Shown here: piece by piece, positions 45,084-53,315 of the stretch
Position numbering within the stretch: position 1 is the first letter of the stretch
Layout: the number at the start of each line of letters is the position of its first letter
Assembly (NCBI GenBank): GCA_020026275.1
Contig: JAHHQQ010000005.1
Coordinates: 1 to 64,000 of the forward strand
DNA length: 64,000 nucleotides
From: Bacteroidales bacterium
GTDB taxonomy: Bacteria; Bacteroidota; Bacteroidia; Bacteroidales; UBA932
Direction: 5' to 3'
The notes under the pieces: model-generated
The model's database searches: none
What the model saw: the letters and a program-made list of their open reading frames with translations, nothing else
Told to the model about the DNA's origin: nothing
Translations under genes and position numbers: made by a program

Positions 45084-45218
45084 AGATATTTCTGTAAATG
45101 TTGTTGTATCTGGTTGTTCTGGAAAAGAATCGGGGAGTGGTTCCTCCATTTCACGCACAAAGTTAATTCATATTTTGAAATAAGACGAAGAACAGAGGAT
45201 GCCTTTCTACTTAATTCC

Positions 45219-45226
45219 TATCTTTG
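45219..45226 (+). promoter_or_regulatory. -7 element before wbuC
   Basis: TATCTTTG matches TAnnTTTG, 33 bases upstream of the WbuC start codon. Confidence 0.55.
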
Positions 45227-45259
45227 TGTCTTATTAAGATGATTTTCAAATAGAGAGAT

Positions 45260-45658
45260 ATGAAATTGATAGATGATGCGCTGCTGGATGAATTGCAGCA
45301 GGAGGCGCAGACTTCGCCACGTCTGAGGATGAACCGTGATATGAGAACGTCTTCCGAGGATTCTTCCCAGAGAATGTTGAATGCGTTGGAGGTGGGAACT
45401 GTTTTGCCCATCCATCGCCACAAGAATACCTCGGAGGCACAAATTCTGCTGAGAGGCAAGATTGATGTGATGTTCTACGATGAGGAAGGAAAGGAAACGG
45501 AACGCTTCCATCTCGATCCTCGTCAGGGTCGCTATGGTGTCAATGTGCCAAAAGGTATATGGCATAGCCTGAAGGTGCTTGAACCGGGTTCATGCATCTT
45601 CGAGGCAAAAGATGGACATTATCAGCCTCTTGCAGAGGACGATGTCTTGGAAAAGTGA
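45260..45658 (+). CDS. WbuC family cupin-fold metalloprotein
   Basis: 132 residues matching the WbuC family (cupin of O-antigen clusters, function not established). Cupin metal ligands His-x-His plus Glu are visible in LPIHRHKNTSEAQ, and the late His in PKGIWHSLKVLEPG. N-terminal LIDDALLDELQQEAQTSPRLRMN is the family start. Single-gene transcript with its own promoter, tail to tail with mgsA (4-base gap). Confidence 0.85.
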   Translation: MKLIDDALLDELQQEAQTSPRLRMNRDMRTSSEDSSQRMLNALEVGTVLPIHRHKNTSEAQILLRGKIDVMFYDEEGKETERFHLDPRQGRYGVNVPKGIWHSLKVLEPGSCIFEAKDGHYQPLAEDDVLEK

Positions 45659-45662
45659 CGGG

Positions 45663-46127
45663 TTAGAGTTTCCTGTTTTTGTAGGATTCTATGCAGGCAG
45701 GGATGATTGGCTGATAACTCTCATCGGTAAATAGAGGAGAGGAAATCAGGAAATCTGCTGTGCTTCGGTTAGTCGCAAACGGAATGTTGTAGAGGGAGGC
45801 CAGACGGGTGAGTCCCATTACATCGTTCTGATGTCCCTGCATAATCAGGTTGTCGCAGAAGAAGACGAGCATGTCAATCTTGCGTTCTGCAATCATGGAA
45901 CTGATCTGGGCATCTCCACCAAGGGGGCCGCTCAGAAGTTTGATGATTTCCGGGCACTCCGGGCCAAGTTCTTCTTTTAGGGCGGTCTCAATCAGTCTGC
46001 CGGTGGTTCCAGTACAGAATAATTTGCAGTTTTTGCAGGATTGTGCATTGAAGCGTACCCAACTGACCAGTTCTGATTTTCTGGCATCATGTGCCACGAG
46101 TGCTATGTTCTTGATCATATTTTGCAT
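45663..46127 (-). CDS. mgsA: Methylglyoxal synthase
   Basis: 154 residues. It converts dihydroxyacetone phosphate to methylglyoxal and phosphate, an overflow route around lower glycolysis. Family motifs: ALVAHDARK at the start, FCTGTTGRLI phosphate-binding loop, SGPLGGDAQIS and FFCDNLIMQGHQNDVMGLTRLA. Length is typical. The start may be ATG 46127 or 46118 (MIKNIAL). Confidence 0.93.
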   Translation of the reverse strand: MQNMIKNIALVAHDARKSELVSWVRFNAQSCKNCKLFCTGTTGRLIETALKEELGPECPEIIKLLSGPLGGDAQISSMIAERKIDMLVFFCDNLIMQGHQNDVMGLTRLASLYNIPFATNRSTADFLISSPLFTDESYQPIIPACIESYKNRKL

Positions 46128-46154
46128 TTAGGTTTGACAAACTCATAGATGAGC

Positions 46155-46193
46155 AAAAAATGAGCCATTCCCTTATCTTGGAGAGAATGGCTC
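46155..46193 (-). terminator. Terminator for the hsp20 transcript
   Basis: Stem GAGCCATTC / GAATGGCTC (46162-46170, 46185-46193). Read on the minus strand it is followed by ATTTTTTGC. Ends the hsp20 gene. Confidence 0.8.
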
Positions 46194-46237
46194 TTATAAA
46201 AAGGGGGGGGCCACCTTTAAAATATACCAGATGTAAA

Positions 46238-46675
46238 TTATTGGATTTCGATCTGTCTGCAGGATTTCTCCTTCTCCTGCTCAGTCATCTTCGGCAGTTC
46301 AACTGTCAGGACACCGTCAGCGACTTTTGCGGAAATCTGTTCTTTTTCTACATCCTCAGGAAGGATGAGGCTCTGTTCATATTTTGAATAGGAAAATTCT
46401 CTGCGGAGATATTTCTTGTCCTTCTCTTCCTCCTGATTTTTCTTTTCCATGGTGATGACGAGTAAGTTGTCATCGGTCAGGTGGATATTGATATCCTCTT
46501 TGGTCATGCCTGGTACGGCTGCTTCAACGGTGTACTTGTCATCTGCTTCCATTACATTGATGGCTGGCGACGTGACGTGAGTTCTAGGTATCCAATCTGT
46601 TTCAAAAAAATCATTGAACAAACTTGGTAACCAATTTTGTGAATTTTTTGCTGGCAACATAATTAAATCCTCCAT
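46238..46675 (-). CDS. Hsp20/alpha-crystallin family small heat-shock protein
   Basis: 145 residues. ATP-independent holdase chaperone. The alpha-crystallin domain spans ~45-135 (SPAINVMEADDKYTVEAAVPG, INIHLTDDNLLVITMEKK, REFSYSKYEQSLILPEDV, VADGVLTVELPK). N-terminal LPAKNSQNWLPSLFNDFF is typical of Bacteroidota members. The start could be ATG 46675 or the ATG six codons later (MLPAKN). Divergent from vsr across a 267-base region with two similar dyads. Confidence 0.92.
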   Translation of the reverse strand: MEDLIMLPAKNSQNWLPSLFNDFFETDWIPRTHVTSPAINVMEADDKYTVEAAVPGMTKEDINIHLTDDNLLVITMEKKNQEEEKDKKYLRREFSYSKYEQSLILPEDVEKEQISAKVADGVLTVELPKMTEQEKEKSCRQIEIQ

Positions 46676-46826
46676 TTTAAATTAAACATATTTTAATTTT
46701 CAAGCCTGCGATTGATTGGAACCGCACTTTGATTGCGGATTTTGTTCCGCAGTCTGACTCTATATAGGACAACTTGTGTACCAATGGCCCGAGTTGGACA
46801 TTTTGTCGCCGACGCCCTTTCCAGAA

Positions 46827-46894
46827 ATGACAATTTGTCATGTAACTTTCTGTAAATCAATAAATTGAACTGTTTTTTTGTGACGAATTGTCAT
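46827..46894. promoter_or_regulatory. Two matching dyads between hsp20 and vsr
   Basis: ATGACAATTTGTCAT (46827-46841) is a near-perfect palindrome (one central base). TGACGAATTGTCAT (46881-46894) is the same site in opposite orientation with one change. Both lie upstream of both divergent genes, about 150-220 bases from hsp20 and 50-115 bases from vsr. They look like operator half sites of a dimeric regulator. A -7-like TAAATTTG lies at 46913-46920, just before vsr. Confidence 0.55.
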
Positions 46895-46942
46895 CTTTCG
46901 TGAGATTATTGTTAAATTTGAATGTCAGTAAACTGAAATCAC

Positions 46943-47428
46943 ATGTCAGACAAACTTACAGCCGAACAGCGACATCGCTGCATGTCGAGGATCCACAGTC
47001 GTGACACGAAGCCGGAGATGATAGTACGCCACTTTCTCTTCGGCAAGGGATATCGTTACCGAGTCAATGACAAGCGGCTGCCCGGTTCTCCGGACATCGT
47101 GCTTCGCAAATATATGACCGTCATTTTTGTGAATGGCTGTTTCTGGCATGCGCACGAGGGGTGCCGCTATTATGTGATGCCCAGGACGAATACGGATTTC
47201 TGGAAGAAAAAATTCGAGCGGAATCGGGAGCGGGACCGGCAGGATTATGAGCAGCTTCACCGTCAGGGGTGGAATGTGGTGGTCTTGTGGGAATGTCAGC
47301 TGAAGAAGGCCCAACGAGAATTCACCTTGGGCTGCCTGGACTATATTCTGAACAAGGTCTTCTTGGAAAACCATTCTGGCAAGGCGCGACAGACCTATCA
47401 GATTACCATCCACAATCCGGTCCGCTGA
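46943..47428 (+). CDS. vsr: Very short patch repair endonuclease, orphan Vsr
   Basis: 161 residues. Vsr nicks next to T:G mismatches arising from 5-methylcytosine deamination. The catalytic Asp51 (PGSPDIVL) is at the same position as in E. coli, followed by the zinc/active-site set CFWHAHEGC (Cys66, His69, His71, Cys74) and a third Cys in LWECQLKK. The ~20 residues after NKVFLENH are an unusual tail. No Dcm-type methyltransferase is adjacent, so it may serve a chromosomal or phage modification elsewhere. Confidence 0.9.
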   Translation: MSDKLTAEQRHRCMSRIHSRDTKPEMIVRHFLFGKGYRYRVNDKRLPGSPDIVLRKYMTVIFVNGCFWHAHEGCRYYVMPRTNTDFWKKKFERNRERDRQDYEQLHRQGWNVVVLWECQLKKAQREFTLGCLDYILNKVFLENHSGKARQTYQITIHNPVR

Positions 47429-47671
47429 TTCATTTTTCTGCGTCTTCCTTCTCGGAACGTCATGGAAATTCTATATCTTTGTCTTGGTATATTTGATATC
47501 CTCCACGTGAATCGCAGCAACAAGATGAATGGCTTGAAATGTGATGGTGTTCATTGCAATATGTTCTTCCTGATAATGGAAGGATCAGCGTTTAGGCCAT
47601 GTGAGCCTTGAGTGGATTTTTTGAATAGAGTAGACATTGCCGGAGCATTTCTTCGGTGCGGTAGAAGATAG
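47429..47671. promoter_or_regulatory. Upstream region of lysA
   Basis: TATCTTTG (47474-47481) and TATATTTG (47488-47495) both match TAnnTTTG and would give a leader of about 170 bases before lysA. I see no lysine riboswitch fold. Confidence 0.4.
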
Positions 47672-48877
47672 ATGATGAAGACGAAAGGATTTTTTCCGAT
47701 AGATCGGTTCGCTCAGATCAGGACACCGTTCTATTATTATGATACTGAATTGCTTGAAGAGACATTGAAAACAGTGAAGGCGGAAATTGCCGACCATCCT
47801 GATTTTCACGTTCATTATGCAGTCAAGGCAAATTTCAATCCAGAAATATTGAAAATCATTGCACGCGCCGGTCTGGGAGCCGATTGCGTGAGCGGTGGGG
47901 AAGTGGAAGCCGCTTTGCAGGCTGGATTCCCGGCAAACAGCATTGTTTTTGCCGGGGTCGGAAAGAGCGACGAGGAAATTCAGTTGGGATTAGATGCCGA
48001 TATTTTTCGCTTTAATGTAGAGTCTCTGCCAGAATTGGAGGTAATCAATGAGCTGGCCGGCGCTTCTGGAAAAATTGCCAGAATCAGTCTTCGTGTCAAT
48101 CCTGATATTGAGGCGCATACCCATGCCAATATTATGACTGGTCTGGCAGAAAACAAGTTCGGAATAAATCATGAGCAGTTGCCGGATATGATTCGCAAAG
48201 CCCTGTCCATGAGTCATATCCGATTCAATGGCCTGCATTTCCATATAGGTTCCCAAATTCTGGATATGGAAGATTTCATCGCTTTGTGCAACCGTATCGA
48301 TTGGATTCTGGATAAACTGGAAGCAATGGGATTGCCCATCGGTGATTTGAATGTCGGTGGTGGACTGGGAATTGACTATGAACATCCTAACCGTTTTCCG
48401 ATGGCTGATTTCGGGAAATACTTCAATATCTTCAAGACTCATCTTTGTTTGCGTCCCGGACAGCAACTTCATTTTGAACTGGGACGCAGTCTTGTCGCAC
48501 AATGCGGTTCCCTGATTGCCAAAGTCCTCTATGTCAAACAAGGCATGTACAAAGATTTCGTCATCATTGACGGCAGCATGACTGAGCTGGTCCGTCCCGC
48601 CATGTACGGTTCTTTCCATAAGATCGAGAACATTTCTGCCCAGGCCCGTGAAGCGCATGGCATTCCCTACGTGGAACACGAGTACGATGTGGTGGGGCCG
48701 GTTTGCGAGAGTTCTGATGTCTTCGTGAAAGGTTTCAAGATGCAGGAATCGCATCGTGGCGATCTCCTGGCCTTGCGCAGCGCCGGTGCCTACGGAGAAT
48801 CCATGGCCTCCGGCTACAACTGCCGCCACCTTCCCCGAGCCATTTTCTCCTGTGATAACGCCGGTTCCGGCAAATGA
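47672..48877 (+). CDS. lysA: Diaminopimelate decarboxylase
   Basis: 401 residues. PLP enzyme that makes L-lysine from meso-diaminopimelate. The PLP Lys is in HYAVKANFNP. Other motifs: GADCVSGGEVEAAL, FNGLHFHIGSQI, NVGGGLGIDYEH and VGPVCESSDVF (Cys). NCRHLPRAIF closes the domain. The last ~10 residues (SCDNAGSGK) and the DNA around the stop resemble the dispersed repeat on the minus strand (GATCATTTGCCGG), so the C-terminus may have been altered by an insertion (inference). Two ATG codons at 47672 and 47675 are possible starts. Confidence 0.93.
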   Translation: MMKTKGFFPIDRFAQIRTPFYYYDTELLEETLKTVKAEIADHPDFHVHYAVKANFNPEILKIIARAGLGADCVSGGEVEAALQAGFPANSIVFAGVGKSDEEIQLGLDADIFRFNVESLPELEVINELAGASGKIARISLRVNPDIEAHTHANIMTGLAENKFGINHEQLPDMIRKALSMSHIRFNGLHFHIGSQILDMEDFIALCNRIDWILDKLEAMGLPIGDLNVGGGLGIDYEHPNRFPMADFGKYFNIFKTHLCLRPGQQLHFELGRSLVAQCGSLIAKVLYVKQGMYKDFVIIDGSMTELVRPAMYGSFHKIENISAQAREAHGIPYVEHEYDVVGPVCESSDVFVKGFKMQESHRGDLLALRSAGAYGESMASGYNCRHLPRAIFSCDNAGSGK

Positions 48878-48910
48878 TCATGTGCCCGGACACCTCGTCC
48901 TGAGAACAAA

Positions 48911-48947
48911 AAAAATTCCCAGAAAGCTTGACTTTCTGGGAATTTTT
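48911..48947. terminator. Bidirectional terminator between lysA and sulP
   Basis: Sixteen-base perfect stem AAAAATTCCCAGAAAG / CTTTCTGGGAATTTTT with loop CTTGA. It has A and T tracts on both sides, suiting the convergent genes. Confidence 0.9.
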
Positions 48948-48976
48948 GTTTGCAGTACAGGCTCGGAAGCCTCTGA

Positions 48977-50722
48977 TTATTTTTCAATTTTTTTGTTCGC
49001 GGTTTTTTTGTTGGCCATGGCTTCATCTGCAATCTTGTTGGCGGCATCAAGGGCCGGCACGATGTAGTCGTAGATGTTTTCCAACCCAAGTTCCTTGTCT
49101 ACGTCAAATTTCTCAAGAGTCTGCATGACACGAGGCTGGACACCGGAAAGAATGACCTTGACACTACGTTCGCGAGCCATGTCAATCAGGTTGCGGAGAT
49201 TCTTGACTCCTGTGGAATCAATGAAGGGGACTTTTCTCATTCGGATAATCCTGACGTAGGTCTTGTTTTTCTTCAGGTTTTCGAATTCTTCTCCTCTGGA
49301 GGCCAAGCCGAAGAAATATGGACCGTTGATTTCATAGACTTCCACTCCTTTGTGGATATCCAGTGCTTCTGTATCGTCTGGCCGGACAATGTCATCATCG
49401 GCCTGAGAGTTGATGGAATCTTGGTCGAGCACTTCGATGCTGGAAGTTTGCATCATTCGTCTTACAAAGAGGACGATGGCCAAAATGACTCCGACTTCGA
49501 TAGCGACGGTCAAATCTACGATTACGGTCAATAGGAAGGTGATGATGAGGACAGCAATGTCTGATTTCTCTCCTTTCAGGAGATATTTGAAAGTATGCCA
49601 TTCACTCATATTGTAGGCTACGACAACCAAAATGGCTGCAAGACAGGAAAGGGGAATATAGACAGCGTAAGGCATGAGGAACAGGTAGATGAGCAGCAGT
49701 ACGACGGCGTGAATAATTCCGGCGACGGAAGTTCTGGCCCCGTTGTTGATGCTGGCCATCGTTCTGGCAAGTGCTCCAGTAGCTGGAATACCCCCGAAAA
49801 GCGGTGTGATTACGTTGGCGATACCTTGACCGATGAGCTCAGTGTTGGAATCATGCTGCTTGCCGGTCACACCATCTGCAACCATGGCGGCCATGAGAGA
49901 TTCAATGGCGCAGAGGATGGCTATGGTGAAGGCTGGTGAAACCAAGTTCTTTATGTCGTTGAAACCGATGTTTGGAATGACGGGCTTGGGCAATGGAAGA
50001 CCTTGAGCCAGTTCTGGAAATTTGGAACCGATGGTGGCGAACTCCAGACCTGCCAAGTTGTCAAGCAGCAGAGAGAGGCCGGTGCCGAGCAGCAACGCAA
50101 TGAGGGAGCCAGGAACTTTCTTGGAACCAAAGCGGTTCCAGAGTATAATGGTGAGAAGGCAGATGGTGCTCAAAGCGGTTTCCAGCCAGTTGATGCTGCC
50201 AAGATTCTGGAAATAGCAAAGCCATTCCGGGATGAAGCCGGCAGGGACTGCCAGATCAGTCATGCCGAAGAAATCCTTCATCTGGGTGGAGAAGATGGTC
50301 AGGGCGATACCGCTGGTAAAACCTACTACGATAGGGTAGGGGATGAAGCGGAAGATGGCTCCCATCTTGCAGACTCCCATGACAATCAGAATGATGCCTG
50401 CCAAAATAGTGGCAATGGTCAATCCCATCATGCCATATTGGGCAATGATGCCGGCGATGATGACAATAAAGGCTCCGGTCGGGCCACCGATCAGGAAACG
50501 AGAACCTCCGAAAATGGAGACGAGAAAACCTGCAACGATAGCAGTGATAAGACCTTGCTGAGGACTTACTCCACTGGCAATGCCAAAGGCGATGGCCAAT
50601 GGAAGCGCGATGATGCCGACGATGATACCTGCAATGAGGTCGGAAATGAATCTGTCTTTACTGTAGCGTCCTTTCTGGAAAAGATGAAAGAACTTTGGAT
50701 TGAAAACTTTTTGTTCTGCCAT
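48977..50722 (-). CDS. SulP family inorganic anion transporter with STAS domain
   Basis: 581 residues. N-terminal ~440 residues hold 12-14 hydrophobic segments with the family signature (LIAGIIVGIIALPLAIAFGIASG; GGPTGAFIVI; GIANVITPLFGGIPATGALARTMASINNGARTSVAG). The C-terminal STAS domain (~470-570) shows VPFIDSTGVKNLRNLI and VKVILSGVQPRVMQTL. It moves sulfate, bicarbonate or similar anions across the inner membrane; the exact substrate is not visible. A Lys-rich tail ends the protein. Confidence 0.93.
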   Translation of the reverse strand: MAEQKVFNPKFFHLFQKGRYSKDRFISDLIAGIIVGIIALPLAIAFGIASGVSPQQGLITAIVAGFLVSIFGGSRFLIGGPTGAFIVIIAGIIAQYGMMGLTIATILAGIILIVMGVCKMGAIFRFIPYPIVVGFTSGIALTIFSTQMKDFFGMTDLAVPAGFIPEWLCYFQNLGSINWLETALSTICLLTIILWNRFGSKKVPGSLIALLLGTGLSLLLDNLAGLEFATIGSKFPELAQGLPLPKPVIPNIGFNDIKNLVSPAFTIAILCAIESLMAAMVADGVTGKQHDSNTELIGQGIANVITPLFGGIPATGALARTMASINNGARTSVAGIIHAVVLLLIYLFLMPYAVYIPLSCLAAILVVVAYNMSEWHTFKYLLKGEKSDIAVLIITFLLTVIVDLTVAIEVGVILAIVLFVRRMMQTSSIEVLDQDSINSQADDDIVRPDDTEALDIHKGVEVYEINGPYFFGLASRGEEFENLKKNKTYVRIIRMRKVPFIDSTGVKNLRNLIDMARERSVKVILSGVQPRVMQTLEKFDVDKELGLENIYDYIVPALDAANKIADEAMANKKTANKKIEK

Positions 50723-51006
50723 AGGGTTGAAATACCAGTTAAACGAAAACTGTACCGGACTGAAAGGTGGGTGTCAGAAATGGGTGATACCTGTCAATCG
50801 GAGGGGTACAGAAGATTAAAGTTGCAAAGATACTTTCATTCTTTCATAATTGCAATGAAATGTATTCTGGGAGGTTCGGCCACTCCTAAAATGTTAAAAT
50901 CAATAGGAAACGAAGAGGGAAAATACTATTTTTACAAATTGTGGAGAAGGAATTCTATGCAATCCGGCGGAAAAACAGGTTCGTTCAATTGAGAAAAGAC
51001 AAAAAG

Positions 51007-53238
51007 ATGAAAAGAGGTATAATATTGATGATGGTTTTGGCATGCTTGAGCTCCGGGAACAGCCGGGCCGACAATAAAAATGGAGAAAAAGTCAAAGTGG
51101 CTTGTATCGGTGACAGCATTACTTATGGTTTCGGTATAGAAGACAGAGAACATTGCTCTTATCCTGCCCAGTTGCAGAAAAGGCTGGGAGACGGCTATCA
51201 GGTGGCCAATTTTGGCAAATCCAATATGGGGTTGCTCTTCAATGGCCCGCTTCCTTATGTCAAGGAGCCGGAATATCAGGCGGCATTGGATTTCAAACCT
51301 GATATTGCTGTTATCCATTTGGGAGTCAATGATGTGGATTTCCGCAGCTGGCCTTGTCATCGGGACGAATTCATTCCGAATTATCTGGAACTGATCGGAA
51401 ACCTCCGGCGGGCCAATCCGGCATGTCGTATCTTGGTGGCTAGACTTACTCCGATTGGAGCACAGAACCGTCGGTTCGAGACTGGTTCACGGGACTGGCT
51501 TGCCGAAATTCAGCATGCCGTAGAAATTGTTGCAAAAGTGGCTGATGTCCAGTTGGTTGATTTCCGGGAACCAATCTATCAATATCCTGCCTTGATGCCT
51601 GACCAGCTTCATCCCAGCGCCGAAGGATATGGTATTCTGGCCAAGACTGTCTATGAAGGTATTACTGGCGACTTCGGCGGTTTGCAGATGGCCCCTGTCT
51701 ATTCGTCCGATATGGTGCTTCAGCATGGACAGAAGTGGTCCGTTCGTGGAATTGCAGATGCCGGGGAGAAGATCCGCCTGAGTTTGAAGGTGACTGGAAA
51801 GGTCGGAGGTGCAAAGATTCGTCAGGATCGGATTGTGCTGTCCTCGGGAGCCCTGCTGGCTACCGGAAAGGGGGGCGATCAGGAGGGACAGGCCGTTGCC
51901 GGGCAGGATGGCCGCTGGGCTGTTGAACTGGAGCCGCTTCGCGCCGGTGAGGTCTATCGGATGACGGTAGTGTCCAAGGACCGTTCCTATGTTTATGAAA
52001 ATGTCGCTGCTGGTGAGGTGTGGTTGTGCTCTGGTCAGAGCAATATGCAGTTTCGGCTGAATGAGGCTTGCACTGCAGCCGAAGATATTCCTTTGGCGGA
52101 AAATGCTCTTCTTCGTCTGTATGACATGAAGCCTTGTTCTGGCGTCTTGGAAGCGGAGTGGTCGGAAGAGACGTTGGATCGGGTCAATCATAACCTCTAT
52201 TTCGCTCCTGCCCGCTGGAAGGCGTGTCATAGCGGAAATGCGGCCTGGTTCTCAGCCGTAGGCTATTATTTCGGGAAGATGCTCCAGGAGAATCTGGAGA
52301 TTCCGGTGGGTCTCATCTGCAATGCTATTGGAGGTACTACGACCGAATCTTGGGTAGATCGAGGTTCACTGGAGTTCCATTTCCCAGGTATTTTGATGGA
52401 TTGGTGGGAAAATGAGTATGTTTATGACTTTATCCGTAATCAGGCTAGAAAAAATTGCCAGAAGGCAGGAACACTGTGCCAGCGCCATCCTTATCAGCCG
52501 TACTATTCGTATGATGCAGGTATCCGTCCTATTCGTGATTTCGCTATCCGGGGTGTTATCTGGTATCAAGGGGAATCCAATGTGAAGAATTATCTGACAC
52601 ATGAGAAATTATTCCATCTTTTGGTGGAAGGCTGGAGAAGAGATTTTTCCAATCCAAAAATGCCTTTTTATTTTGTCCAGCTTTCGGGTATGGATCGTCC
52701 GGCCTGGCCTTGGTTCCGGGACAGTCAGCGTCGTCTGGCGGAGGAGATGGAATACGTGGGGATGGCCGTTTCTTCCGATTATGGGGATTCCCTAGATGTC
52801 CATCCGAAAAACAAGCGTCCGATCGGACAACGTCTGGCCCGTCTTGCTTTGAACAAGACGTATGGTCTGGAAAAGGTAGTTCCTTGCGGCCCGATGTTCT
52901 CGGGAGTATGTTTTGAGAAGGGACAGGCCTATGTGTCCTTTCAATACGGAGAAGGGATGAAGTCTTCTGACGGCAAGGCAATTTCTGGTTTTGAAGTGGC
53001 AGGTGAAGATGAGATCTTCTATCCGGCGCATGCAGAGGTGGTTGCGCAGAAAGAACGATCGGGCGTTGCCACAGACATGAACATTTCCCGTCAGATGAGA
53101 GTGTGGAGCGAAAAGGTGGAGCGGCCGGTTTTGGTCCGTTATGCGTGGCAACCGTTTACCCGGGCCAATCTGGTCAATGGGGAAGGTTTGCCTGCATCGA
53201 CTTTCAGCAGTTGTCGGCAAGGGGAAAATGAATTGTAA
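51007..53238 (+). CDS. Sialate O-acetylesterase with an extra N-terminal SGNH hydrolase domain
   Basis: 743 residues from ATG 51007 (MKRGIILMMVLACLSSGNSRA signal; an upstream in-frame ATG adds a basic, non-signal stretch). Domain 1 (~25-225) is an SGNH/GDSL hydrolase: CIGDSITYGFG (Ser37), HLGVNDVDFR and the Asp-His in LPDQLHPSAEGY equivalent. Domain 2 is a SIAE-type esterase with CSGQSNMQF and RGVIWYQGESN. Removal of O-acetyl groups lets the sialidase encoded next door act on acetylated sialic acids. Near the C-terminus TDMNISRQM is encoded by a partial copy of the dispersed palindrome (53074-53093). Confidence 0.9.
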   Translation: MKRGIILMMVLACLSSGNSRADNKNGEKVKVACIGDSITYGFGIEDREHCSYPAQLQKRLGDGYQVANFGKSNMGLLFNGPLPYVKEPEYQAALDFKPDIAVIHLGVNDVDFRSWPCHRDEFIPNYLELIGNLRRANPACRILVARLTPIGAQNRRFETGSRDWLAEIQHAVEIVAKVADVQLVDFREPIYQYPALMPDQLHPSAEGYGILAKTVYEGITGDFGGLQMAPVYSSDMVLQHGQKWSVRGIADAGEKIRLSLKVTGKVGGAKIRQDRIVLSSGALLATGKGGDQEGQAVAGQDGRWAVELEPLRAGEVYRMTVVSKDRSYVYENVAAGEVWLCSGQSNMQFRLNEACTAAEDIPLAENALLRLYDMKPCSGVLEAEWSEETLDRVNHNLYFAPARWKACHSGNAAWFSAVGYYFGKMLQENLEIPVGLICNAIGGTTTESWVDRGSLEFHFPGILMDWWENEYVYDFIRNQARKNCQKAGTLCQRHPYQPYYSYDAGIRPIRDFAIRGVIWYQGESNVKNYLTHEKLFHLLVEGWRRDFSNPKMPFYFVQLSGMDRPAWPWFRDSQRRLAEEMEYVGMAVSSDYGDSLDVHPKNKRPIGQRLARLALNKTYGLEKVVPCGPMFSGVCFEKGQAYVSFQYGEGMKSSDGKAISGFEVAGEDEIFYPAHAEVVAQKERSGVATDMNISRQMRVWSEKVERPVLVRYAWQPFTRANLVNGEGLPASTFSSCRQGENEL

Positions 53239-53315
53239 TGACTTTGTGTTGATTTTGGATTCTGGCTAGACAGAAGTCGCTTTGTTGTATGGTGGACTTC
53301 AGTTTGATTTAATAT

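Noticed and set aside
47525..47611. A 28-codon frame before lysA as a leader peptide
   Set aside because: It has no Lys-rich run and no attenuator hairpin next to it.
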